A DNA stretch of 27,383 bases from Sutterella sp. (GCA_019410445.1 DXSO01000003.1:2547-29929), one strand, 5' to 3'. Positions 17,183 to 24,769 are shown, counted from the first letter of the stretch. Made by a program: numbers and translations. Notes: a model not told the origin generated them from the letters alone.

Positions 17183-17187
17183 CCTCC
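17183..17187 (-). promoter_or_regulatory. Shine-Dalgarno that fixes the def GTG start
   Basis: GGAGG on the minus strand (CCTCC on plus), 8 nt before the GTG at 17174. It decides between that start and the longer frame opening at 17207. Confidence 0.8.
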
Positions 17188-17243
17188 GGAAAACTTCTCA
17201 GAAACAAGAGACCAAAGGAATTGGTCGGATAGCGCGCTATTGT

Positions 17244-18203
17244 ATGCGTACAAATGGTGAGAGGCTGAATTTACGGAAAAACTGTGGGAAAAACAAGGTG
17301 AAAGACAATGAAAATACATTGCCTGATGAGCAGTGGCTACGATTGATGCTTGCAGCGTCAGAAGTGGGACTTAGTCGTTTGCAGGCTTTACTGGAATATT
17401 TTGAGAGTGCAGAGGGGATCTTTCAAGCAGGGCGCAGAGCCTGTAGTGCAGTGATCGGCGAGACGGCCTCACGTGCCCTTTTTGATGACGAGAGGCAAAG
17501 ACAGGCGGAGATGGTGCTTGATTGGATTCAGGAAACTCCACAGGCAAGTGTTGTCAGTTGGATAGATTGTGATTTTCCAAAAGAACTGTTGCTATATCCA
17601 AGTGCGCCATCGCTATTTTTCTTGAGAGGCCGGCGAGAACTTCTACAGACACGCCGCATTGCCCTGACAGGAACTAAAAGGCCTGATGCAGAGGGCCTTC
17701 TCAATGCCGACTCGTTTGCGGATGCATTGATTCGTTGTGGTCGTGCTGTGGTGACTTTTCTTGAGGACGAAACAGACGCGGCAGTGGCTCGTGCGGCTTT
17801 AAAAGCAGAGGCGGAAGGAAAGGCGGGCTTGCTAGTTTTGGGGGCGACAGGACCAGACAGACTTTATCCGGCAGGAATGAGGGAGCTGTACCATCGGAGT
17901 GCGGATCAAGGACTCATCATCACTCCTTTTATGCCGGGGATCACAGTATCTCAGCAGACTTTGACTCAACGACAGATTGTTTGCGCATATTTGTGTTCGG
18001 AATTACTGGTTATTCAGTCCGAGTTTTCGGGAAAAGCGCAGTCATTGGCCCGATTGTTTGCCGAGCACAATCGAGAGGTTTTTGTTATCCCTGGAAGCAT
18101 ACATAATGCTCTTTACAAGGGCAGTCATAAACTGCTGAGGGAAGGAGCGCGACTGACGGAAACGGTCTCTGATATCACGAGATTTGGTTCAGAATTTATT
18201 TAA
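17244..18203 (+). CDS. dprA: Divergent DprA/Smf-like protein with degenerate DNA-binding motifs
   Basis: Aligns by eye with DprA, the protein that protects incoming single-stranded DNA and loads RecA. The 319 residues keep a SAM-like N-terminal region (WLRLMLAASEVGLSRLQALLEYF), a Rossmann start (RIALTGTKRPD), VLGATGPDRLYP, and the end block NREVFVIPG with YKGSHKLLREGA. The hallmark residues between are replaced: the SGxARGID segment reads TFLEDETDAA, the (F)PxRNRIIxGLS segment reads TLTQRQIVCAYLC, and SGSLITA reads SGKAQSLA. The reading frame is intact. The start is uncertain: ATG 17244 is used, GTG 17298 and TTG 17319 are alternatives; the frame stays open back to 17022, but that overlaps def. 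Position between def and a topoisomerase is the usual dprA place. Whether it still binds DNA is doubtful. Confidence 0.75.
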   Translation: MRTNGERLNLRKNCGKNKVKDNENTLPDEQWLRLMLAASEVGLSRLQALLEYFESAEGIFQAGRRACSAVIGETASRALFDDERQRQAEMVLDWIQETPQASVVSWIDCDFPKELLLYPSAPSLFFLRGRRELLQTRRIALTGTKRPDAEGLLNADSFADALIRCGRAVVTFLEDETDAAVARAALKAEAEGKAGLLVLGATGPDRLYPAGMRELYHRSADQGLIITPFMPGITVSQQTLTQRQIVCAYLCSELLVIQSEFSGKAQSLARLFAEHNREVFVIPGSIHNALYKGSHKLLREGARLTETVSDITRFGSEFI

Positions 18204-18260
18204 CTCTCACTGCTGACGATGCGGTTTAGTTGCAATCGGATGGATTTTGCGGCTATTCTG

Positions 18261-18290
18261 AAAAAAGAGGGGCGCACTTTCCCCGTTTTC
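18261..18290 (+). terminator. Weak terminator-like hairpin after dprA
   Basis: GGGG (18269-18272) can pair with CCCC (18281-18284), with partial A-T pairing of the flanking A-rich and TTTTC stretches. The stem is short and has mismatches, so this is tentative. It lies in the 122-bp gap before topB. Confidence 0.28.
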
Positions 18291-18325
18291 TTGCTGTGCG
18301 TCTTTGAGCATTTGTTTCAGCGATT

Positions 18326-20824
18326 ATGAAGACATTAATTATTGCGGAAAAGCCATCAGTTGCTGTTGATATCGCGAAAGTTATCGGCAATTTGAAGAAA
18401 AATGGTGACTATTACGAGGGGGATGAATTCCTTGTCGGAAACGCCTTGGGACATCTCTTGGAGTTAGTCTGCCCAGAAAAATATGAAGTTAAGCGAGGCA
18501 AGTGGACGTTTGCTCACTTGCCTGTTTTGCCTCCATATTTTGATTTGAAGCCAATTGCAAAAGCAGGGGAAAAACTCAAAAACCTCAATAAATTGATTCA
18601 CCGAGCGGATGTTGGGTGCATTATCAATGCTTGTGATGCGGGACGAGAAGGCGAATTGATTTTCCGCTACATCATGCAGGCAACTAAAAACACGAAACCA
18701 ATTAAGCGTCTATGGCTTCAATCCATGACGCCGGCGGCGATTCGTGAGGCATTTGCACATTTGCGAACAGATGAGGAAATGCAGACTCTGGCTGATGCTG
18801 CTCGCAGTCGTTCGGAAGCTGATTGGCTTGTCGGCATTAATGGAACACGAGCCATGACAGCGTTTAATAGCTCGGACGGAGGGTTCTTTCTGACCACTGT
18901 CGGACGAGTACAAACGCCTACGTTGGCCATTGTGGTGCGTCGAGAAAATGAAATTCGAGCGTTTCGTCCGAGAGATTATTGGGAGGTGAAAGCGCAGTTC
19001 AAAGTGCCGGCTGGTACGTATGAAGGGCGTTGGTTTGATCCTAAGTTTAAAAAGAGTGCTGACGATAACGCTTTGCGCGCAGAACGTTTGTTTGATGCTG
19101 CAAAAGCACAGGCTATTGCTGAGCGTATTCGCGGAAAGGTTGCATTGGTTGAGGAAACGGCTAAGAGAACCTCGCAGTTTTCTCCGCAGTTGTTTGACTT
19201 GACAAGCTTGCAGCGTGAGGCAAACAACAAGTTCGGCTATTCTGCTAAAACGACTTTGTCTATTGCACAAGCACTTTATGAAAAACATAAAGTGTTGACT
19301 TACCCTCGAACAGACTCGAGAGCGCTGCCCGAGGATTATCTTGGAACAGTGCAGGAAACCTTGCGGTTATTGTCTGGTACACAGGCATATCAGCCTTTCT
19401 CTGAAACGATTCTCCAAAAAGGTTGGGTAAAGCCCAATCGTCGCATTTTTGACAATGCGAAGATTAGTGATCACTTTGCCATTATTCCGACTTTGCAGTC
19501 TGTTAAGACGGAATTGTCTGAAGCTGAGCTCAAAATTTACGATTTGGTGGTTCGTCGCTTTATGGCAGTGTTTTATCCGGCTGCACAGTATGACGTCACC
19601 ACGCGTATTTCCAAAGTAGGCGAAGACCATTTCAAGACTGAGGGGAAGGTACTGGTAGAACCAGGTTGGATGGCTGTTTACGGACGTGAGGCGACTCAAG
19701 AAGCTGCGTTGGTGGCTTTGAATGGAGCGACATCTGCTGACGTGCTTGATACGCAGCTTGAAAAACTGCAGACTCGTCCGCCAGTTCGCTATAACGAAGC
19801 AACGTTGCTTTCGGCAATGGAGGGTGCCGGAAAACTGGTCGAAGATGATGAATTACGTGAAGCAATGGCGGAAAAGGGTCTGGGAACTCCGGCGACTCGG
19901 GCTGCCATCATTGAAAATCTGATTGATCAAAAATACATCCAGCGGGATGGTCGGGAACTTCGTGCTACGGCTAAGGCTCAACAGCTTTTGTCTTTGATTG
20001 ATGGCCTGAAAATTAATACATTGTCGGATCCTGCTTTAACTGGGGAGTGGGAATATAAGCTTGCGCAAATTGCCAAGGGCAACTTGTCGCGCGAGGCTTT
20101 TATGCACGAAATTCGTGATCTCACTAACGTGATTGTTGAAGCGGCCAAAAATTATGAAGGCAATACGGTTCCGTTGGAAAATCCATTGCATTTCAAGACG
20201 CCGTGTCCGAAATGTGGTGGTGAAGTAGTGGAGAATTATCGCCGTTTCGCATGCACGCATGCTGGGTGTGATTTCAGTTTGACAAAGCATCCGGCTGGTC
20301 GCATGTTCGAACCTGAAGAAGTGGAAGAATTGCTTTCAACCCGACACGTGGGACCGCTGACCGGCTTTATTAGTAAATTAGGGCGTCCCTTTGATGCTGA
20401 ACTCAAACTCAATGATGAATTCAAATTGGAGTTCGATTTCGGTGAGAAGCACGATGAAAGCGAGCAACCGATGGAGGTTGCATCCATGCAGGCTATTGGA
20501 GTATGTCCGAAATGCGGAGCACGTGTCTTGGCTGGTCCGTCGGCGTTTTTCTGCGAGCAAACGTTGAACAACAAGAAGTGTGATTTCCGAATTAGTCACA
20601 CGATTCTGCAGCAAAATATTGATGAGCAGCAAGCTCGGCTCATTCTTACTCAGGGGAAAAGTGATTTACTGACGGATTTTGTATCTGCACGTACAAAACG
20701 TAAATTCAAAGCATATTTGGTTTGGAATACCAAGGAGAAAAAATTAGGCTTTGAATTTCCTCCCAGAGAGGAAGGAGCGAAGGTGGCTCCTAAGAAGTCA
20801 GCAACTCGCAAAAAGACTGCATAA
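18326..20824 (+). CDS. topB: DNA topoisomerase III (type IA)
   Basis: Relaxes or decatenates DNA by passing strands through a transient single-strand break. The 832 residues start with a Toprim domain (IIAEKPSVA, E8; NACDAGREGELIF, D104 and E108). The catalytic tyrosine is Y326 in VLTYPRTDSR. Two C-terminal zinc-ribbon-like units follow, beginning at C627-C630 (CPKCGGEV) and C727-C730 (CPKCGARV). A basic tail (KKSATRKKTA) ends the protein. The Toprim DxDxE reads D-A-G-R-E, with Gly106 in the second acidic place, a variant known in a subgroup of TopB-like proteins. The zinc modules and length exceed E. coli TopB (653) and recall the long betaproteobacterial form. No clear ribosome-binding site precedes the ATG. 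It follows dprA by 122 bp, without the DUF494/smg gene often found there. Confidence 0.9.
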   Translation: MKTLIIAEKPSVAVDIAKVIGNLKKNGDYYEGDEFLVGNALGHLLELVCPEKYEVKRGKWTFAHLPVLPPYFDLKPIAKAGEKLKNLNKLIHRADVGCIINACDAGREGELIFRYIMQATKNTKPIKRLWLQSMTPAAIREAFAHLRTDEEMQTLADAARSRSEADWLVGINGTRAMTAFNSSDGGFFLTTVGRVQTPTLAIVVRRENEIRAFRPRDYWEVKAQFKVPAGTYEGRWFDPKFKKSADDNALRAERLFDAAKAQAIAERIRGKVALVEETAKRTSQFSPQLFDLTSLQREANNKFGYSAKTTLSIAQALYEKHKVLTYPRTDSRALPEDYLGTVQETLRLLSGTQAYQPFSETILQKGWVKPNRRIFDNAKISDHFAIIPTLQSVKTELSEAELKIYDLVVRRFMAVFYPAAQYDVTTRISKVGEDHFKTEGKVLVEPGWMAVYGREATQEAALVALNGATSADVLDTQLEKLQTRPPVRYNEATLLSAMEGAGKLVEDDELREAMAEKGLGTPATRAAIIENLIDQKYIQRDGRELRATAKAQQLLSLIDGLKINTLSDPALTGEWEYKLAQIAKGNLSREAFMHEIRDLTNVIVEAAKNYEGNTVPLENPLHFKTPCPKCGGEVVENYRRFACTHAGCDFSLTKHPAGRMFEPEEVEELLSTRHVGPLTGFISKLGRPFDAELKLNDEFKLEFDFGEKHDESEQPMEVASMQAIGVCPKCGARVLAGPSAFFCEQTLNNKKCDFRISHTILQQNIDEQQARLILTQGKSDLLTDFVSARTKRKFKAYLVWNTKEKKLGFEFPPREEGAKVAPKKSATRKKTA

Positions 20825-20854
20825 AGACGTTCCATATTTTGGGTAAGTGAACTC

Positions 20855-20885
20855 AAAGCGCTTCTTTCAAGAAGCGCTTTTTTTT
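20855..20885 (+). terminator. Intrinsic terminator of topB
   Basis: A perfect 11-bp stem, AAAGCGCTTCT (20855-20865) and AGAAGCGCTTT (20870-20880), with loop TTCA, running into eight T (20878-20885). It lies 30 bp after the topB stop and separates topB from the marR unit. Confidence 0.93.
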
Positions 20886-20900
20886 ATGAAGTAATTTAAA

Positions 20901-20918
20901 TTGTTCGACATCGAACAA
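20901..20918. promoter_or_regulatory. Palindromic operator 1 upstream of marR
   Basis: TTGTTCGACATCGAACAA: two perfect 8-bp half sites (TTGTTCGA and TCGAACAA) separated by two bases. It overlaps the proposed -35 element. Probably the binding site of the MarR protein encoded just downstream; inferred from the usual autoregulation of marR genes. Confidence 0.8.
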
Positions 20919-20934
20919 AGGATGGTGGTAGGAT
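20905..20934 (+). promoter_or_regulatory. Candidate sigma-70 promoter of marR-cupin
   Basis: TCGACA (20905-20910, five of six matches to TTGACA) and TAGGAT (20929-20934, four of six to TATAAT) with an 18-bp spacer. Operator 1 covers the -35 and operator 2 begins just after the -10, an arrangement that would block RNA polymerase when both are occupied. Prediction only. Confidence 0.45.
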
Positions 20935-20935
20935 T

Positions 20936-20953
20936 CTGTTCGATGTCGAACAA
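20936..20953. promoter_or_regulatory. Palindromic operator 2 upstream of marR
   Basis: CTGTTCGATGTCGAACAA, the reverse complement of operator 1 except for the first base. Half sites are 7 bp with a two-base spacer. The centres of the two palindromes are 35 bp apart. It ends 17 bp before the marR ATG, so it also overlaps the expected transcript start. Confidence 0.8.
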
Positions 20954-20970
20954 TTGGTTGGAGAATCCAA

Positions 20971-21447
20971 ATGGCGAGAAGCAAACAGACCATGGTGCCA
21001 TTTTTGGCGGGTCTTCTGATTGCGGGTACGAGTTCTTTTATTGTCAATGAAATGCGAAAGCGTGGTATCGAAGATCTCATTCCGTCTCATGGAAATCTTC
21101 TGGTTCATCTGTTTGGTGGAAATGCGCTCACGATCACAGAACTTGCACAACAGACGGGGCGTACCAAATCAACAGTATCAGTATTAGCTGGGAAACTGGA
21201 AAAAGCCGGATATTTGCGTCGAGAAGCAGATCCAGAGGATGCACGTTTGTTGCGCTTAAGGTTGACTCAGAAGGGAGAAGCATTGGAAGAGGCATTTGCT
21301 GAGATTACCGAGGAAATGCACCGCAAAATCACAGAAGAGTTAGGAGAGAAAGAATTGGCGGTACTCGAAGCGTTATTAGCCAAGAGCGTGCAAATTTTCA
21401 ATCCTCAGACTGAGGGTACCTATCAGGGGCCTGTAGCCAATGCATAA
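20971..21447 (+). CDS. MarR family transcriptional regulator
   Basis: A 158-residue winged-helix regulator. The recognition region is LTITELAQQTGRTKSTVSVLAGKLEKAGYLRREADPEDARLLRLRLTQKG, with the conserved DxR wing (PEDAR) of the MarR family at about residues 85-95. Dimerisation helices flank it. The ligand is unknown; one Cys or redox sensor pattern is not apparent, as the protein contains no cysteine. GGAG lies about 7 nt before the ATG. Two palindromes upstream suggest it represses its own promoter and the following cupin gene, which begins 20 bp after its stop. It follows the topB terminator and so forms an independent unit. Confidence 0.9.
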   Translation: MARSKQTMVPFLAGLLIAGTSSFIVNEMRKRGIEDLIPSHGNLLVHLFGGNALTITELAQQTGRTKSTVSVLAGKLEKAGYLRREADPEDARLLRLRLTQKGEALEEAFAEITEEMHRKITEELGEKELAVLEALLAKSVQIFNPQTEGTYQGPVANA

Positions 21448-21467
21448 CGCAAATTTAGGAGATATCA

Positions 21468-21848
21468 ATGACTGACAATTTTGAATTGATTTCCGTGAAA
21501 GAAGCTCCTCGAGTGGAACTTCATGATCAACTGGGTTTGACGGGATGTGAAGTATCGATCAATCGCTTGCCAGCTGGCGGGGCAGTGCCATTTGTCCACA
21601 TGCATAAACAAAACGAAGAACTTTATGGCGTTCTTTCAGGTTGTGGTGAGATTTGGATCGACGGAGAAATCCACACAATTAAGGCAGGTGATTGGTTTCG
21701 AGTGGGCCCCGAAGGAAAGCGTGCTATTCACGCCGGCAAAAATGAATCCATGACGTTTATTTGTGTGCAAAGCAAGTGTGGCAGCTTGGATGCGTTCACC
21801 ATGACCGACGGTGTGCTTTGTGAAGAAAAAGCGCCTTGGATGAAATAG
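21468..21848 (+). CDS. Small single-domain cupin protein
   Basis: A 126-residue cupin. Motif 1 is complete: G38, H44, H46, E51 and G58 (PFVHMHKQNEELYGVLSGCGE), and motif 2 supplies H88 (VGPEGKRAIHAG), so the usual metal site of three His and one Glu is present. Function cannot be assigned: members range from isomerases and dioxygenases to binding proteins. A strong ribosome-binding site (AGGAG, 6 nt before the ATG) indicates good translation. It is 20 bp after marR and under the same twin-operator promoter, so its expression should respond to the MarR ligand. No terminator with a clear U tract follows it. Confidence 0.85.
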   Translation: MTDNFELISVKEAPRVELHDQLGLTGCEVSINRLPAGGAVPFVHMHKQNEELYGVLSGCGEIWIDGEIHTIKAGDWFRVGPEGKRAIHAGKNESMTFICVQSKCGSLDAFTMTDGVLCEEKAPWMK

Positions 21849-21946
21849 CGTTTTTGAGCAAGAAGTGCGAAACGAGCGAGAGCAATCAGTATTTGTTTGA
21901 AGCTGAATGCACTTGTAGAAAAAAATTTTGACCTCAGAAACCCCCG

Positions 21947-21978
21947 GAGTTGTGCGTGTCTATGGGAACGCACAACTC
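21947..21978. repeat. Orphan 11-bp hairpin in the cupin/paeA convergent spacer
   Basis: GAGTTGTGCGT (21947-21957) and ACGCACAACTC (21968-21978), a perfect 11-bp inverted repeat with a 10-nt loop. No T run follows directly on the plus strand. On the minus strand (the paeA direction) a T-rich tract comes only after about 20 bases. It may be a rho-dependent or bidirectional transcript end, or part of an untranslated RNA. Confidence 0.6.
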
Positions 21979-22015
21979 AACGACAACAGCTCTAATCTGG
22001 TGTAAAACGTTTTTC

Positions 22016-22025
22016 GGGGGGGGGG
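22016..22025. repeat. Homopolymer of ten G
   Basis: A run of ten G preceded by TTTTTC, in the spacer between the 3' ends of the cupin and paeA genes. It is the longest G run in the window. Such runs are prone to replication slippage and to sequencing error. Confidence 0.9.
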
Positions 22026-22069
22026 CTATTAAGTGAGATGAGGAAAGTGCCAATCACCGCCTCGATTGC

Positions 22070-23380
22070 TCAGGATGCACGTTTTTTATCCGAATCCGTT
22101 ATACGACTCACAAGAACCTGGTCGATCTTGTTGGCATCAACGTCAATCACCTCAAAGCGATAACCGCCCCAGTCAAAGCGATCCGTGCGTTTGGGAATTT
22201 TTCTAAGCATATACATCATGAAGCCAGCTACGGTTTCATAATTTTGTGAATCGGGCAGCTCGTCTAAGTCCAGCGTATAGACGAGATCCACTGTCGGAGT
22301 GGCTCCGTCTACAAGCCAACTGTGATCATCGCGTTCAATAATCTGACTCTCGTCCGGTGTGAGAACCAATTCTCCCATTACGGTACTCATGACATCCTTG
22401 AGGGTCACAATGCCAACAACCAATGCATATTCATTGAGTACTACGGCAAAGTCTCCGCGGGAACGTTGGAACATTTCCAGTAGCTCGGACAATGTCAACG
22501 TATCGGGCACAAACTGTACTTGCTGAACAAGTCCCTGTTCCGTAATTGAAATAGGCTTGCCTTCCAATAGACGACGAAGCACATCCTTGCTGTCGATAAA
22601 GCCAATGACGTGATCAATGTCTCCATCGCAAACCAGAAAATAGTTATGGGGATTTTGGTTGATTTGTTTACGGATGTCTGCTTCGCTTTCATCTAAGGTG
22701 AAGTAAACGATGGATTCCCGAGCGGTCATGGCTGTAGTCACCGGACGGTTTTCCATATTGAAGACATTTTCAATAACGGCTTGTTCAGTCGGAGCAATGA
22801 TCCCCTGGTCACTGCCAGCACTCACCGTGGCAAGAATGTCATCAGAAGTGAGTTTATCTTTGGGGACAAGCGGGATGTCAAGAAGCTTTAACACGGCATT
22901 GGCTACGTTGTCGAAGACCCACACTAACGGACTTAGGACAAGACCGATAATGTGCATCGGCATGGACACCATGATGGCGTTTCGTTCGGGGTTATTCATA
23001 GCCAAACGTTTGGGCAGCAGATCCGATAGAAGGACAACGGCGCACGTAATCAACAAGAAAGAGCAGATAAATCCCAGTTGTGTTGCAGACTCCGGGGATA
23101 AAACATAGCGAAAAACTGCAGTGAAATATGGGGAGAAAGCGGATTCACCGACAATGCCACCCATGATGGCAGCCATGTTGTTGCCGATCTGAATAACGGA
23201 AAAGTAACGTCCGGGATTTTCTTTAGTGCGTAACGTTCGAGCGGCTCCGCGAACATTTTCTTCTGTCATGGCTCGCAGACGAAGTTTGCGGGCTGCTGCA
23301 AGACTGATTTCGGCGAAAGAAAAGAATCCACCGACACAAACAAGAAGCAAAAGGCAGAAAAGTTGAACGCCTAAAGTCAT
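22070..23380 (-). CDS. paeA: PaeA/YtfL-like CNNM-CBS membrane protein, probable polyamine exporter
   Basis: An inner-membrane protein of 436 residues with an N-terminal DUF21/CNNM membrane domain (about 1-180, beginning LFCLLLLVCVGGFFSFAEISLAAARKLRLRA), a CBS pair (about 205-335) and a CorC_HlyC domain (about 345-430). Long stretches agree with E. coli YtfL (PaeA): SFAEISLAA near the start, IDHVIGFIDSKDVL, FAVVLNEYALVVGIVTLKDVM, and NYETVAGFMMYMLRKIPKRTD. PaeA has been linked to putrescine and cadaverine export in enteric bacteria; that role is transferred by similarity. Related CorC proteins were linked to magnesium and cobalt. It is a single gene convergent with the cupin unit and divergent from aapJ. 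Confidence 0.85.
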   Translation of the reverse strand: MTLGVQLFCLLLLVCVGGFFSFAEISLAAARKLRLRAMTEENVRGAARTLRTKENPGRYFSVIQIGNNMAAIMGGIVGESAFSPYFTAVFRYVLSPESATQLGFICSFLLITCAVVLLSDLLPKRLAMNNPERNAIMVSMPMHIIGLVLSPLVWVFDNVANAVLKLLDIPLVPKDKLTSDDILATVSAGSDQGIIAPTEQAVIENVFNMENRPVTTAMTARESIVYFTLDESEADIRKQINQNPHNYFLVCDGDIDHVIGFIDSKDVLRRLLEGKPISITEQGLVQQVQFVPDTLTLSELLEMFQRSRGDFAVVLNEYALVVGIVTLKDVMSTVMGELVLTPDESQIIERDDHSWLVDGATPTVDLVYTLDLDELPDSQNYETVAGFMMYMLRKIPKRTDRFDWGGYRFEVIDVDANKIDQVLVSRITDSDKKRAS

Positions 23381-23689
23381 AAAAATCCAAAGTAATCAAC
23401 AAGTTTCCGTATTTTACCTAAGCGATGTCAGTGACAATCGATTATCAGGCTCAAAAAAATTCTCTAACTCAAGTTGCTCTGTGACATCGGAGAAAGTGCT
23501 CAGACGGCTTGATTTGTGCCAAGAGTTGGAAAATCAGCTTGAACAACATTTGGAGAAGAAGACTCTCAAAGCTAAACTTTTTGAGCTGAGGCAATGGATA
23601 AGCCGGCATGGGAAATTTTTATTCACACTGAAAGACGCCTGTTTTTGTCTGCTTTCTTGGACTGATACGCGTTACAAAGGAATAAGGAA
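23381..23689. other. Divergent intergenic region between paeA and aapJ
   Basis: 309 bases that should hold the promoters of both paeA (minus) and aapJ (plus). I see no clear -35/-10 pair, operator palindrome or RNA element. One plus-strand frame (GTG at 23481) stays open through it and would encode an acidic/basic helical segment, but it runs 100 bp into aapJ out of frame and is not convincing. An AAGGAATAAGG sequence just before 23690 supplies the aapJ ribosome-binding site. Confidence 0.6.
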
Positions 23690-24706
23690 ATGTACGTCAA
23701 GACAGTTTGTGCGATGGGAGCTTTGCTTGCATTTTGTTCGGCCGCCAGTGCCGGTCCTGTTTTGGATGCAGTCAAGGCGCGCGGTCAAGTAATCTGTGGA
23801 GTGAATACTGCAGCTCCTGGTTTTGCCAGTGCTGACAGCAAGGGTCAGTGGACGGGCTTGGATGTGGACACGTGCCGAGCTGTCGCTGCTGCCGTATTGG
23901 GTGATGCACAAAAGGTCAAGTTCGTGCCGCTTTCCTCGCCGCAACGTTTTACGGCATTGCAATCGGGTGAAATCGACATTCTTGCGCGCAACACCACCTG
24001 GACGCTGACACGAGATGCTTCTCAGGGTGCGGTTTTTGCTGCGATCAACTACTACGATGGTCAGGGCTTTATGGTTCCCAAGAAGCTTGGTGTCAAGAGT
24101 GCCAAACAGTTGAATGGTGCAACTGTTTGCCTGCAGTCTGGCACGAGCTCTGTCCAAGCTATGGCTGATTACTTTGCGGCCAATAACATGAAGTACAAGC
24201 CAGTTATGTTCGATACGACTGAGGCAACTCAGGGAGCTTTTATTTCTGGCCGCTGTCAGGTGTATACGACGGATATGAGCGATTTGGCTGGTGCGCGCAC
24301 TCGTGCACGTAATCCGGACGACTTTGAAATTCTGCCTGAGACCATTTCCAAAGAGCCTCTTGGTCCGTCCGTTCGTCGTGGTGATGATGAATGGTTCCAG
24401 ATTGTTCGCTGGTCGTTTTATACGATGGTCGAAGCCGAAGAAAATGGCATTACGAAGGCCAATGTTGACCAATTGCGCGCAACAAGTAAAGTTCCGCAGA
24501 TCATGCGTTTAGTTGGCAGTGGAGACGATACGGGTAAATTGCTGGGACTTGATAAGGACTGGTCGTATCGCATTATCAAGCAGGTTGGAAACTACGGCGA
24601 GAGTTGGACAGCTAATTTTGGCCCGGGAACCAAACTCAATTTGCCCCGCGGTCTGAATAACTTGTGGACCAAGGGCGGCGTGATGTACGTGCCCCCGATT
24701 CGATAA
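23690..24706 (+). CDS. aapJ: Polar amino-acid ABC transporter, periplasmic binding protein (AapJ type)
   Basis: Binds amino acids in the periplasm and delivers them to the AapQM permease. The 338 residues start with a Sec signal peptide (MYVKTVCAMGALLAFCSAASA, cleavage likely after residue 21). The mature SBP_bac_3 domain opens VLDAVKARGQVICGVNTAAPGF. Family marks include SGEIDILARNTTWTLTRD, the lobe-hinge AKQLNGATVCLQSGTS, and the end segment GVMYVPPIR typical of AapJ/BztA/YhdW. No lipobox is seen at C7 or C16. Length matches AapJ (about 340). AAGG lies 9 nt before the ATG. A strong hairpin follows in the 156-bp gap to aapQ, consistent with making more binding protein than permease. The general L-amino-acid range is inferred from the family. 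Confidence 0.9.
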   Translation: MYVKTVCAMGALLAFCSAASAGPVLDAVKARGQVICGVNTAAPGFASADSKGQWTGLDVDTCRAVAAAVLGDAQKVKFVPLSSPQRFTALQSGEIDILARNTTWTLTRDASQGAVFAAINYYDGQGFMVPKKLGVKSAKQLNGATVCLQSGTSSVQAMADYFAANNMKYKPVMFDTTEATQGAFISGRCQVYTTDMSDLAGARTRARNPDDFEILPETISKEPLGPSVRRGDDEWFQIVRWSFYTMVEAEENGITKANVDQLRATSKVPQIMRLVGSGDDTGKLLGLDKDWSYRIIKQVGNYGESWTANFGPGTKLNLPRGLNNLWTKGGVMYVPPIR

Positions 24707-24769
24707 GTTCCTCGGTGCGTGTTGTTGCAGCACGCGCCCAGAAGGCCGATTTATTTTTAGGCATCCTAG

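Noticed and set aside
17175..17207. ATG start at 17207 for peptide deformylase
   Set aside because: The added residues contain the GGAGG that serves the GTG at 17174, and the family begins at the MAILPI-type segment.
17022..17243. Longer N-terminus for the DprA-like protein (frame open from 17022)
   Set aside because: It would overlap the def start and most of its first 50 codons on the other strand, and the added sequence does not resemble any DprA N-terminus.
21728..21973. Minus-strand reading frame of 81 aa over the cupin 3' end
   Set aside because: It lies antisense to the cupin gene, has no recognisable domain, and looks like a shadow frame.
23672..24472. Minus-strand frame of 266 aa antisense to aapJ
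   Set aside because: It mirrors the strongly supported AapJ frame and has low-complexity, basic content with no family motif.
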